DNA from: Ligustrum vulgare | Lineage: Eukaryota > Streptophyta > Magnoliopsida > Lamiales > Oleaceae | Reading direction: 5' to 3' | DNA length: 64,000 nt | Assembly (NCBI GenBank): GCA_963555705.1 | Contig: OY743176.1 | Span: 38,920,497-38,984,496 of the forward strand | Part shown: piece after piece, positions 37,833 to 49,925 of the stretch | Layout: the number at the start of each line of letters is the position of its first letter | Numbering within the stretch: the first letter of the stretch is position 1 | Position numbers and translations under genes: made by a program | Notes under the pieces: generated by a model | Databases searched by the model: none | The model's input: the letters and a program-made list of their open reading frames with translations, nothing else | Told to the model about the DNA's origin: nothing

Positions 37833-39327
37833 GAGAATCTTACATATATGTTAAGAAGTAGATTAGATTGAAAACGTGGCTTTGTAGTTGCAACTATAAT
37901 AAAAAATAGTAATTAAAAAGGAGAATCTCTCAGAATTTTTTCCAATAAGATATATTTAAGAGCATTACACAAAACTCATATCCATGATGATTCGGTAATT
38001 ATTATTAAGGTTGTATCAACTCATTGAATTTTAGTTTTGCATATACTTTGATGAGTGTTAGTTTGGTAGCGTGGGGTCAAATGAGTGACTTCGTGATGGC
38101 AATTTTTGAAAATATTATTCCGGTATTTAAATTTAACCACAGAAGTTATTTGCATAGGAGGAAAGTCGAAATTACACAAAGTTACCAGGTTTTGTTAGAC
38201 GTGTTTGATATATGACAGTAATTAAATAAAATTCAATAGTTTTAGGTGTAATCTTAAAAAATGAAGAAACATAGTGAGTTTAAATAATTATTTTTCTCTT
38301 TCTTTTCTGTTCGCAACTGAAAAATACATTACTGATTAGATAATTAATTCAGTATAACCGGGTTTATTTTTTATAAGTTCTCGGATTAAGTCTATTATGT
38401 ATATATTAATGTTTCCTCTAAGCGTCGAAATTCGAAATTCGTAAGAGGTTGACATGTACGGGATTCGCACATTGCATTAGCGTTCTTTGGAATTGTTTCT
38501 CTCTTAATAAATTCTAGTCTTTGCATAACTTTTTGCATTTCAAGTTTACGGTAATCAATCATCTAAATTTTGTTAATTTTATATTTTAACATTTTTTTCT
38601 TTGTTTTTAAAGCAATTTATGAATTTTCCAGGGAAATCTTGAAACGGATAAACCCTGAACTTTCTTTGTTATTTGCCATCAGTTTTCTTTTATGAATGAT
38701 CATTTACTATTTTTTTTTTCTATACAAAAATACCACTATTGCTGTTAATTTTCTATAATGAAAAATAAACACAGTGACCAATTTAAATTTCATGTTTCGA
38801 AGTTAGGAAACTGACAATTTCTGTTAATTCTACTAATAAAATCTTTGAGAAGTTAAGGTTCTCGATTTGTGATGGAAAATCCTTCCCCGGTAATACTCGA
38901 GGTAACCTCCGACGAAGAGGCCTGTTTTTGGAGACACTAGAAATGATGGCTGTGACAGCGGCTGAGATGTTGAAGATAATTGTTTGTTTTCGAAGTTATT
39001 GGCTGATGTGGAGGCAAATGCAGAGATGTGACACATGGTATTCAAAACACTGAAGAATGACACATTCCCCGTTCGAACCCGTTTTGAAAATTCCGTCGAC
39101 GATGATTGTATAATTTTGGATGGGAGCACGGATAAGCTGTTGGCAGTTGAAGCACATCATCTGTTAGTAGTCAAGTGCCTATTTATCATTCCATGGTTTA
39201 GAATGTTACATAACGTTTCAGAAACTACAAATTCAAAATAAAATATTTTAAAACAAGCAGTTATAAACTCGTGTTATGAACAATCGTGCAATTTCTTGTT
39301 ATTTTTGCAGAGGCCAATATATATATA
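37833..39327 (+). repeat. Monomer M26 (1495 bp), type B with a 19-bp deletion
   Basis: Type B-like core with GTTTTCGAAG, AAATAAACACAG and AAAATAAAAT. Nineteen bases of the core are missing at the 39024/39025 junction (GCAGA joined to GATGTG). Private AATGTTTCC, GTTTACGG and TTTATGAA. First copy with GGTAGCG. The most decayed copy besides M1. Confidence 0.95.
39024..39025. other. 19-bp deletion junction in M26
   Basis: The core reads GCAGA directly joined to GATGTGAC. Nineteen bases present in every other copy are absent, removing the acidic DDSDEIL-coding part of frame 2 and shifting frames. It opens a 98-codon antisense frame (38833-39129) with no apparent meaning. Confidence 0.9.
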
Positions 39328-40841
39328 GAGAATCTTACATATATGTTAAGAAGTAGATTAGATTGAAAACGTGGCTTTGTAGTTGCAACTACAATAAAAA
39401 ATAGTAATTAAAAAGGAGAATCTCTCAGAATTTTTTCCAATAAGATATATTTAAGAGCATTACACAAAACTCATGTCCATGATGATTCGGTAATTATTAT
39501 TAAGGTTGTATCAACTCATTGAATTTTAGTTTTGCATATACTTTGATGAGTGTTAGTTTGGTAGCGTGGGGTCAAATGAGTGACTTCGTGATGGCAATTT
39601 TTGAAAATATTATTCCGGTATTTAAATTTAACCACAGAAGTTATTTGCATAGGAGGAAAGTCGAAATTACACAAAGTTACCAGGTTTTGTTAGACGTGTT
39701 TGATATATGACAGTAATTAAATAAAATTCAATAGTTTTAGGTGTAATCTTAAAAAATGAAGAAACATAGTGAGTTTAAATAATTATTTTTCTCTTTCTTT
39801 TCTGTTCGCAACTGAAAAATACATTACTGATTAGATAATTAATTCAGTATAACCGGGTTTATTTTTTATAAGTTCTCGGATTAAGTCTATTATGTATATA
39901 TTAACGTTTCCTCTAAGCGTCGAAATTCGAAATTCGTAAGAGGTTGACATGTACGGGATTCGCACATTGCATTAGCGTTCTTTGGAATTGTTTCTCTCTT
40001 AATAAATTCTAGTCTTTGCATAACTTTTTGCATTTCAAGTTCACGGTAATCAATCATCTAAATTTTGTTAATTTTATATTTTAACATTTTTTTCTTTGTT
40101 TTTAAAGCAATTTAAGAATTTTCCAGGGAAATCTTGAAACGGATAAACCCTGAACTTTCTTTGTTATTTGCCATCAGTTTTCTTTTATGAATGATCATTT
40201 ACTATTTTTTTTTTCTATACAAAAATACCACTATTGCTGTTAATTTTCTATAATGAAAAATATACACAGTGACCAATTTAAATTTCATGTTTCGAAGTTA
40301 GGAAACTGACAATTTCTGTTAATTCTACTAATAAAATCTTTGAGAAGTTAAGGTTCTCGATTTGTGATGGAAAATCCATCCCCGGTAATACTCGAGGTAA
40401 CCTCCGACGAACAGGCCTGTTTTTGGAGACACTAGAAAAGATGGCTGTGACAGCGGCTGAGATGTTGAAGATAATTGTTTGTTGTCGACGTTATTGGCTG
40501 ATGTGGAGGCAAATGCAGATGATTCCGACGAAATACTGGATGTGACACATGGTATTCAAAACACTGAAGAATGACACATTCCCCGTTCGAACCCGTTTTG
40601 AAAATTCCGTCGACGATGATTGTATAATTTTGGATGGGAGCACGGATAAGCTGTTGGCAGTTGAAGCACATCATCTGTTAGTAGTCAAGTGCCTATTTAT
40701 CATTCCATGGTTTAGAATGTTACATAACGTTTCAGAAACTACAAATTCAAAAGAAAATATTTTAAAACAAGCAGTTATAAACTCGTGTTATGAACAATCG
40801 TGCAATTTCTTGTTATTTTTGCAGAGGACAATATATATATA
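39328..40841 (+). repeat. Monomer M27 (1514 bp)
   Basis: GGTAGCG, perfect-palindrome leader, private CATGTCCATG, type A core, GAGGAC end. Its second half matches M33, so the hexamer duplication probably starts inside it. Confidence 0.95.
39377..39394. repeat. 18-bp perfect palindrome TTGTAGTTGCAACTACAA (M27 copy)
   Basis: Two 9-bp arms meet with no spacer at offset 50-67. It is perfect in 19 copies: M2-M9, M11, M14, M17, M20-M22, M27-M29, M34 and M35. In 23 copies one right-arm base is T instead of C, leaving a 12-bp perfect centre and a G-T wobble, and in M18 the base is A. A dyad this long could bind a dimeric protein or form a cruciform. No known consensus is recognised. Confidence 0.85.
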
Positions 40842-42355
40842 GAGAATCTTACATATATGTTAAGAAGTAGATTAGATTGAAAACATGGCTTTGTAGTTGC
40901 AACTACAATAAAAAATAGTAATTAAAAAGGAGAATCTCTCAGAATTTTTTCCAATAAGATATATTTAAGAGCATTACACAAAACTCATATCCATGATGAT
41001 TCGGTAATTATTATTAAGGTTGTATCAACTCATTGAATTTTAGTTTTGCATATACTTTGATGAGTGTTAGTTTGATAGCGTGGGGTCAAATGAGTGACTT
41101 CGTGATGGCAATTTTTGAAAATATTATTCCGGTATTTAAATTTAACCACAGAAGTTATTTGCATAGGAGGAAAGTCGAAATTACACAAAGTTACCAGGTA
41201 TTGTTAGACGTCTTTGATATATGACATTAATTAAATAAAATTCAATAGTTTTAGGTGTAATCTTAAAAAATGAAGAAACATAGTGAGTTTAAATAATTAT
41301 TTTTCTCTTTCTTTTCTGTTCGCAACTGAAAAATACATTACTGATTAGATAATTAATTCAGTATAACCGGGTTTGTTTTTTATAAGTTCTCGGATTAAGT
41401 CTATTATGTATATATTAACGTTTCCTCTAAGCGTCGAAATTCGAAATTCGTAAGAGGTTGACATGTACGGGATTCGCACATTGCATTAGCGTTCTTTGGA
41501 ATTGTTTCTCTCTTAATAAATTCTAGTCTTTGCATAACTTTTTGCATTTCAAGTTCACGGTAATCAATCATCTAAATTTTGTTAATTTTATATTTTAACA
41601 TTTTTTTCTTTGTTTTTAAAGCAATTTAAGAATTTTCCAGGGAAATCTTGAAACGGATAAACCCTGAACTTTCTTTGTTATTTGCCATCAGTTTTCTTTT
41701 ATGAATGATCATTTACTATTTTTTTTTTCTATACAAAAATACCACTATTGCTGTTAATTTTCTATAATGAAAAATATACACAGTGACCAATTTAAATTTC
41801 ATGTTTCGAAGTTAGGAAACTGACAATTTCTGTTAATTCTACTAATAAAATCTTTGAGATGTTAAGGTTCTCGATTTGTGATGGAAAATCCATCCCCGGT
41901 AATACTCGAGGTAACCTCCGACGAACAGGCCTGTTTTTGGAGACACTAGAAAAGATGGCTGTGACAGCGGCTGAGATGTTGAAGATAATTGTTTGTTGTC
42001 GACGTTATTGGCTGATGTGGAGGCAAATGCAGATGATTCCGACGAAATACTGGATGTGACACATGGTATTCAAAACACTGAAGAATGACACATTCCCCGT
42101 TCGAACCCGTTTTGAAAATTCCGTCGACGATGATTGTATAATTTTGGATGGGAGCACGGATAAGCTGTTGGCAGTTGAAGCACATCATCTGTTAGTAGTC
42201 AAGTGCCTATTTATCATTCCATGGTTTAGAATGTTACATAACGTTTCAGAAACTACAAATTCAAAAGAAAATATTTTAAAGCAAGCAGTTATAAACTCGT
42301 GTTATGAACAATCGTGCAATTTCTTGTTATTTTTGCAGAGGACAATATATATATA
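40842..42355 (+). repeat. Monomer M28 (1514 bp), hexamer position 1
   Basis: AAACATGGC, CAGGTATTG set, GTTTGTT, GAGATGTTAAGG, AAAGCAAGC, GAGGAC end. Appears identical to M34. Confidence 0.95.
41859..42059 (+). other. 66-codon frame created by one substitution in M28, copied in M34
   Basis: GAGAAGTT has become GAGATGTT, making an ATG that opens 66 codons through the core up to TGA at 42057-42059. The identical frame at 50943-51143 in M34 is the hexamer duplicate. It is useful as a lineage marker and is very unlikely to be a gene. Confidence 0.6.
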
Positions 42356-43869
42356 GAGAATCTTACATATATGTTAAGAAGTAGATTAGATTGAAAACAT
42401 GGCTTTGTAGTTGCAACTACAATAAAAAATAGTAATTAAAAAGGAGAATCTCTCAGAATTTTTTCCAATAAGATATATTTAAGAGCATTACACAAAACTC
42501 ATATCCATGATGATTCGGTAATTATTATTAAGGTTGTATCAACTCATTGAATTTTAGTTTTGCATATACTTTGATGAGTGTTAGTTTGATAGCGTGGGGT
42601 CAAATGAGTGACTTCGTGATGGCAATTTTTGAAAATATTATTCCGGTATTTAAATTTAACCACAGAAGTTATTTGCATAGGAGGAAAGTCGAAATTACAC
42701 AAAGTTACCAGGTATTGTTAGACGTCTTTGATATATGACATTAATTAAATAAAATTCAATAGTTTTAGGTGTAATCTTAAAAAATGAAGAAACATAGTGA
42801 GTTTAAATAATTATTTTTCTCTTTCTTTTCTGTTCGCAACTGAAAAATACATTACTGATTAGATAATTAATTCAGTATAACCGGGTTTGTTTTTTATAAG
42901 TTCTCGGATTAAGTCTATTATGTATATATTAACGTTTCCTCTAAGCGTCGAAATTCGAAATTCGTAAGAGGTTGACATGTACGGGATTCGCACATTGCAT
43001 TAGCGTTCTTTGGAATTGTTTCTCTCTTAATAAATTCTAGTCTTTGCATAACTTTTTGCATTTCAAGTTCACGGTAATCAATCATCTAAATTTTGTTAAT
43101 TTTATATTTTAACATTTTTTTCTTTGTTTTTAAAGCAATTTAAGAATTTTCCAGGGAAATCTTGAAACGGATAAACCCTGAACTTTCTTTGTTATTTGCC
43201 ATCAGTTTTCTTTTATGAATGATCATTTACTATTTTTTTTTTCTATACAAAAATACCACTATTGCTGTTAATTTTCTATAATGAAAAATATACACAGTGA
43301 CCAATTTAAATTTCATGTTTCGAAGTTAGGAAACTGACAATTTCTGTTAATTCTACTAATAAAATCTTTGAGAAGTTAAGGTTCTCGATTTGTGATGGAA
43401 AATCCATCCCCGGTAATACTCGAGGTAACCTCCGACGAACAGGCCTGTTTTTGGAGACACTAGAAAAGATGGCTGTGACAGCGGCTGAGATGTTGAAGAT
43501 AATTGTTTGTTGTCGACGTTATTGGCTGATGTGGAGGCAAATGCAGATGATTCCGACGAAATACTGGATGTGACACATGGTATTCAAAACACTGAAGAAT
43601 GACACATTCCCCGTTCGAACCCGTTTTGAAAATTCCGTCGACGATGATTGTATAATTTTGGATGGGAGCACGGATAAGCTGTTGGCAGTTGAAGCACATC
43701 ATCTGTTAGTAGTCAAGTGCCTATTTATCATTCCATGGTTTAGAATGTTACATAACGTTTCAGAAACTACAAATTCAAAAGAAAATATTTTAAAACAAGC
43801 AGTTATAAACTCGTGTTATGAACAATCGTGCAATTTCTTGTTATTTTTGCAGAGGCCAATATATATATA
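42356..43869 (+). repeat. Monomer M29 (1514 bp), hexamer position 2
   Basis: AAACATGGC, CAGGTATTG set, GTTTGTT, GAGGCC end. Matches M35 apart from T-tract length. Confidence 0.95.
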
Positions 43870-45383
43870 GAGAATCTTACATATATGTTAAGAAGTAGAT
43901 TAGATTGAAAACGTGGCTTTGTAGTTGCAACTATAATAAAAAATAGTAATTAAAAAGGAGAATCTCTCAGAATTTTTTCCAATAAGATATATTTAAGAGC
44001 ATTACACAAAACTCATATCCATGATGATTCGGTAATTATTATTAAGGTTGTATCAACTCATTGAATTTTAGTTTTGCATATACTTTGATGAGTGTTAGTT
44101 TGGTAGCGTGGGGTCAAATGAGTGACTTCGTGATGGCAATTTTTGAAAATATTATTCCGGTATTTAAATTTAACCACAGAAGTTATTTGCATAGGAGGAA
44201 AGTCGAAATTACACAAAGTTACCAGGTTTTGTTAGACGTGTTTGATATATGACAGTAATTAAATAAAATTCAATAGTTTTAGGTGTAATCTTAAAAAATG
44301 AAGAAACATAGTGAGTTTAAATAATTATTTTTCTCTTTCTTTTCTGTTCGCAACTGAAAAATACATTACTGATTAGATAATTAATTCAGTATAACCGGGT
44401 TTATTTTTTATAAGTTCTCGGATTAAGTCTATTATGTATATATTAACGTTTCCTCTAAGCGTCGAAATTCGAAATTCGTAAGAGGTTGACATGTACGGGA
44501 TTCGCACATTGCATTAGCGTTCTTTGGAATTGTTTCTCTCTTAATAAATTCTAGTCTTTGCATAACTTTTTGCATTTCAAGTTCACGGTAATCAATCATC
44601 TAAATTTTGTTAATTTTATATTTTAACATTTTTTTCTTTGTTTTTAAAGCAATTTAAGAATTTTCCAGGGAAATCTTGAAACGGATAAACCCTGAACTTT
44701 CTTTGTTATTTGCCATCAGTTTTCTTTTATGAATGATCATTTACTATTTTTTTTTTCTATACAAAAATACCACTATTGCTGTTAATTTTCTATAATGAAA
44801 AATATACACAGTGACCAATTTAAATTTCATGTTTCGAAGTTAGGAAACTGACAATTTCTGTTAATTCTACTAATAAAATCTTTGAGAAGTTAAGGTTCTC
44901 GATTTGTGATGGAAAATCCATCCCCGGTAATACTCGAGGTAACCTCCGACGAACAGGCCTGTTTTTGGAGACACTAGAAAAGATGGCTGTGACAGCGGCT
45001 GAGATGTTGAAGATAATTGTTTGTTGTCGACGTTATTGGCTGATGTGGAGGCAAATGCAGATGATTCCGACGAAATACTGGATGTGACACATGGTATTCA
45101 AAACACTGAAGAATGACACATTCCCCGTTCGAACCCGTTTTGAAAATTCCGTCGACGATGATTGTATAATTTTGGATGGGAGCACGGATAAGCTGTTGGC
45201 AGTTGAAGCACATCATCTGTTAGTAGTCAAGTGCCTATTTATCATTCCATGGTTTAGAATGTTACATAACGTTTCAGAAACTACAAATTCAAAAGAAAAT
45301 ATTTTAAAACAAGCAGTTATAAACTCGTGTTATGAACAATCGTGCAATTTCTTGTTATTTTTGCAGAGGCCAATATATATATA
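43870..45383 (+). repeat. Monomer M30 (1514 bp), hexamer position 3
   Basis: GGTAGCG, CTATAATAA leader, GTTTATT, type A core. Matches M36 apart from the T tract. Confidence 0.95.
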
Positions 45384-46897
45384 GAGAATCTTACATATAT
45401 GTTAAGAAGTAGATTAGATTGAAAACGTGGCTTTGTAGTTGCAACTATAATAAAAAATAGTAATTAAAAAGGAGAATCTCTCAGAATTTTTTCCAATAAG
45501 ATATATTTAAGAGCATTACACAAAACTCATATCCATGATGATTCGGTAATTATTATTAAGGTTGTATCAACTCATTGAATTTTAGTTTTGCATATACTTT
45601 GATGAGTGTTAGTTTGGTAGCGTGGGGTCAAATGAGTGACTTCGTGATGGCAATTTTTGAAAATATTATTCCGGTATTTAAATTTAACCACAGAAGTTAT
45701 TTGCATAGGAGGAAAGTCGAAATTACACAAAGTTACCAGGTTTTGTTAGACGTGTTTGATATATGACAGTAATTAAATAAAATTCAATAGTTTTAGGTGT
45801 AATCTTAAAAAATGAAGAAACATAGTGAGTTTAAATAATTATTTTTCTCTTTCTTTTCTGTTCGCAACTGAAAAATACATTACTGATTAGATAATTAATT
45901 CAGTATAACCGGGTTTATTTTTTATAAGTTCTCGGATTAAGTCTATTATGTATATATTAACGTTTCCTCTAAGCGTCGAAATTCGAAATTCGTAAGAGGT
46001 TGACATGTACGGGATTCGCACATTGCATTAGCGTTCTTTGGAATTGTTTCTCTCTTAATAAATTCTAGTCTTTGCATAACTTTTTGCATTTCAAGTTCAC
46101 GGTAATCAATCATCTAAATTTTGTTAATTTTATATTTTAACATTTTTTTCTTTGTTTTTAAAGCAATTTAAGAATTTTCCAGGGAAATCTTGAAACGGAT
46201 AAACCCTGAACTTTCTTTGTTATTTGCCATCAGTTTTCTTTTATGAATGATCATTTACTATTTTTTTTTTCTATACAAAAATACCACTATTGCTGTTAAT
46301 TTTCTATAATGAAAAATATACACAGTGACCAATTTAAATTTCATGTTTCGAAGTTAGGAAACTGACAATTTCTGTTAATTCTACTAATAAAATCTTTGAG
46401 AAGTTAAGGTTCTCGATTTGTGATGGAAAATCCATCCCCGGTAATACTCGAGGTAACCTCCGACGAACAGGCCTGTTTTTGGAGACACTAGAAAAGATGG
46501 CTGTGACAGCGGCTGAGATGTTGAAGATAATTGTTTGTTGTCGACGTTATTGGCTGATGTGGAGGCAAATGCAGATGATTCCGACGAAATACTGGATGTG
46601 ACACATGGTATTCAAAACACTGAAGAATGACACATTCCCCGTTCGAACCCGTTTTGAAAATTCCGTCGACGATGATTGTATAATTTTGGATGGGAGCACG
46701 GATAAGCTGTTGGCAGTTGAAGCACATCATCTGTTAGTAGTCAAGTGCCTATTTATCATTCCATGGTTTAGAATGTTACATAACGTTTCAGAAACTACAA
46801 ATTCAAAAGAAAATATTTTAAAACAAGCAGTTATAAACTCGTGTTATGAACAATCGTGCAATTTCTTGTTATTTTTGCAGAGGCCAATATATATATA
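45384..46897 (+). repeat. Monomer M31 (1514 bp), hexamer position 4
   Basis: Same variant set as M30, M32 and M37. No private change noticed. Confidence 0.95.
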
Positions 46898-48411
46898 GAG
46901 AATCTTACATATATGTTAAGAAGTAGATTAGATTGAAAACGTGGCTTTGTAGTTGCAACTATAATAAAAAATAGTAATTAAAAAGGAGAATCTCTCAGAA
47001 TTTTTTCCAATAAGATATATTTAAGAGCATTACACAAAACTCATATCCATGATGATTCGGTAATTATTATTAAGGTTGTATCAACTCATTGAATTTTAGT
47101 TTTGCATATACTTTGATGAGTGTTAGTTTGGTAGCGTGGGGTCAAATGAGTGACTTCGTGATGGCAATTTTTGAAAATATTATTCCGGTATTTAAATTTA
47201 ACCACAGAAGTTATTTGCATAGGAGGAAAGTCGAAATTACACAAAGTTACCAGGTTTTGTTAGACGTGTTTGATATATGACAGTAATTAAATAAAATTCA
47301 ATAGTTTTAGGTGTAATCTTAAAAAATGAAGAAACATAGTGAGTTTAAATAATTATTTTTCTCTTTCTTTTCTGTTCGCAACTGAAAAATACATTACTGA
47401 TTAGATAATTAATTCAGTATAACCGGGTTTATTTTTTATAAGTTCTCGGATTAAGTCTATTATGTATATATTAACGTTTCCTCTAAGCGTCGAAATTCGA
47501 AATTCGTAAGAGGTTGACATGTACGGGATTCGCACATTGCATTAGCGTTCTTTGGAATTGTTTCTCTCTTAATAAATTCTAGTCTTTGCATAACTTTTTG
47601 CATTTCAAGTTCACGGTAATCAATCATCTAAATTTTGTTAATTTTATATTTTAACATTTTTTTCTTTGTTTTTAAAGCAATTTAAGAATTTTCCAGGGAA
47701 ATCTTGAAACGGATAAACCCTGAACTTTCTTTGTTATTTGCCATCAGTTTTCTTTTATGAATGATCATTTACTATTTTTTTTTTCTATACAAAAATACCA
47801 CTATTGCTGTTAATTTTCTATAATGAAAAATATACACAGTGACCAATTTAAATTTCATGTTTCGAAGTTAGGAAACTGACAATTTCTGTTAATTCTACTA
47901 ATAAAATCTTTGAGAAGTTAAGGTTCTCGATTTGTGATGGAAAATCCATCCCCGGTAATACTCGAGGTAACCTCCGACGAACAGGCCTGTTTTTGGAGAC
48001 ACTAGAAAAGATGGCTGTGACAGCGGCTGAGATGTTGAAGATAATTGTTTGTTGTCGACGTTATTGGCTGATGTGGAGGCAAATGCAGATGATTCCGACG
48101 AAATACTGGATGTGACACATGGTATTCAAAACACTGAAGAATGACACATTCCCCGTTCGAACCCGTTTTGAAAATTCCGTCGACGATGATTGTATAATTT
48201 TGGATGGGAGCACGGATAAGCTGTTGGCAGTTGAAGCACATCATCTGTTAGTAGTCAAGTGCCTATTTATCATTCCATGGTTTAGAATGTTACATAACGT
48301 TTCAGAAACTACAAATTCAAAAGAAAATATTTTAAAACAAGCAGTTATAAACTCGTGTTATGAACAATCGTGCAATTTCTTGTTATTTTTGCAGAGGCCA
48401 ATATATATATA
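46898..48411 (+). repeat. Monomer M32 (1514 bp), hexamer position 5
   Basis: Same variant set as M31 and M38. No private change noticed. Confidence 0.95.
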
Positions 48412-49925
48412 GAGAATCTTACATATATGTTAAGAAGTAGATTAGATTGAAAACGTGGCTTTGTAGTTGCAACTATAATAAAAAATAGTAATTAAAAAGG
48501 AGAATCTCTCAGAATTTTTTCCAATAAGATATATTTAAGAGCATTACACAAAACTCATATCCATGATGATTCGGTAATTATTATTAAGGTTGTATCAACT
48601 CATTGAATTTTAGTTTTGCATATACTTTGATGAGTGTTAGTTTGGTAGCGTGGGGTCAAATGAGTGACTTCGTGATGGCAATTTTTGAAAATATTATTCC
48701 GGTATTTAAATTTAACCACAGAAGTTATTTGCATAGGAGGAAAGTCGAAATTACACAAAGTTACCAGGTTTTGTTAGACGTGTTTGATATATGACAGTAA
48801 TTAAATAAAATTCAATAGTTTTAGGTGTAATCTTAAAAAATGAAGAAACATAGTGAGTTTAAATAATTATTTTTCTCTTTCTTTTCTGTTCGCAACTGAA
48901 AAATACATTACTGATTAGATAATTAATTCAGTATAACCGGGTTTATTTTTTATAAGTTCTCGGATTAAGTCTATTATGTATATATTAACGTTTCCTCTAA
49001 GCGTCGAAATTCGAAATTCGTAAGAGGTTGACATGTACGGGATTCGCACATTGCATTAGCGTTCTTTGGAATTGTTTCTCTCTTAATAAATTCTAGTCTT
49101 TGCATAACTTTTTGCATTTCAAGTTCACGGTAATCAATCATCTAAATTTTGTTAATTTTATATTTTAACATTTTTTTCTTTGTTTTTAAAGCAATTTAAG
49201 AATTTTCCAGGGAAATCTTGAAACGGATAAACCCTGAACTTTCTTTGTTATTTGCCATCAGTTTTCTTTTATGAATGATCATTTACTATTTTTTTTTTCT
49301 ATACAAAAATACCACTATTGCTGTTAATTTTCTATAATGAAAAATATACACAGTGACCAATTTAAATTTCATGTTTCGAAGTTAGGAAACTGACAATTTC
49401 TGTTAATTCTACTAATAAAATCTTTGAGAAGTTAAGGTTCTCGATTTGTGATGGAAAATCCATCCCCGGTAATACTCGAGGTAACCTCCGACGAACAGGC
49501 CTGTTTTTGGAGACACTAGAAAAGATGGCTGTGACAGCGGCTGAGATGTTGAAGATAATTGTTTGTTGTCGACGTTATTGGCTGATGTGGAGGCAAATGC
49601 AGATGATTCCGACGAAATACTGGATGTGACACATGGTATTCAAAACACTGAAGAATGACACATTCCCCGTTCGAACCCGTTTTGAAAATTCCGTCGACGA
49701 TGATTGTATAATTTTGGATGGGAGCACGGATAAGCTGTTGGCAGTTGAAGCACATCATCTGTTAGTAGTCAAGTGCCTATTTATCATTCCATGGTTTAGA
49801 ATGTTACATAACGTTTCAGAAACTACAAATTCAAAAGAAAATATTTTAAAACAAGCAGTTATAAACTCGTGTTATGAACAATCGTGCAATTTCTTGTTAT
49901 TTTTGCAGAGGACAATATATATATA
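48412..49925 (+). repeat. Monomer M33 (1514 bp), hexamer position 6
   Basis: As M32 but with a GAGGAC end, as in M27, placed just before M34. M39, its counterpart, ends GAGGCC. Confidence 0.95.

Larger units (their letters stand above)
37358..37833 (+). pseudogene. Possible decayed coding segment in the monomer core (M25 copy)
   Basis: Three forward frames follow one another. Frame 1 (37358-37426) starts MENPSPVILEVTSDEQACFW. Frame 2 is open up to one TGA at 37449-37451 and then reads from 37452 to 37565, acidic, containing LLADVEANADDSDEILDVTH. Frame 3 (37540-37833, 97 codons from an ATG) contains FENSVDDDCIILDGSTDKLL. Each step is a +1 shift. The region is more G+C-rich than the spacer, and the acidic and hydrophobic patterning looks protein-like. 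This is compatible with an old exon or retrocopy with two frameshifts and a stop. No family is recognised. Frame 3 is cut by a stop in M7, M8, M19, M20, M21 and M26, so it is not maintained now. The alternative is chance open frames in a less A+T-rich stretch. Confidence 0.3.

Noticed and set aside
38833..39129. 98-codon antisense frame in M26 as a gene
   Set aside because: It exists only because a 19-bp deletion joins two antisense frames in one decayed monomer.
41859..42059. 66-codon frames in M28 and M34 as genes
   Set aside because: They exist because one A-to-T change made an ATG, and the second copy is a recent duplicate. No related frame starts in the other 40 full copies.
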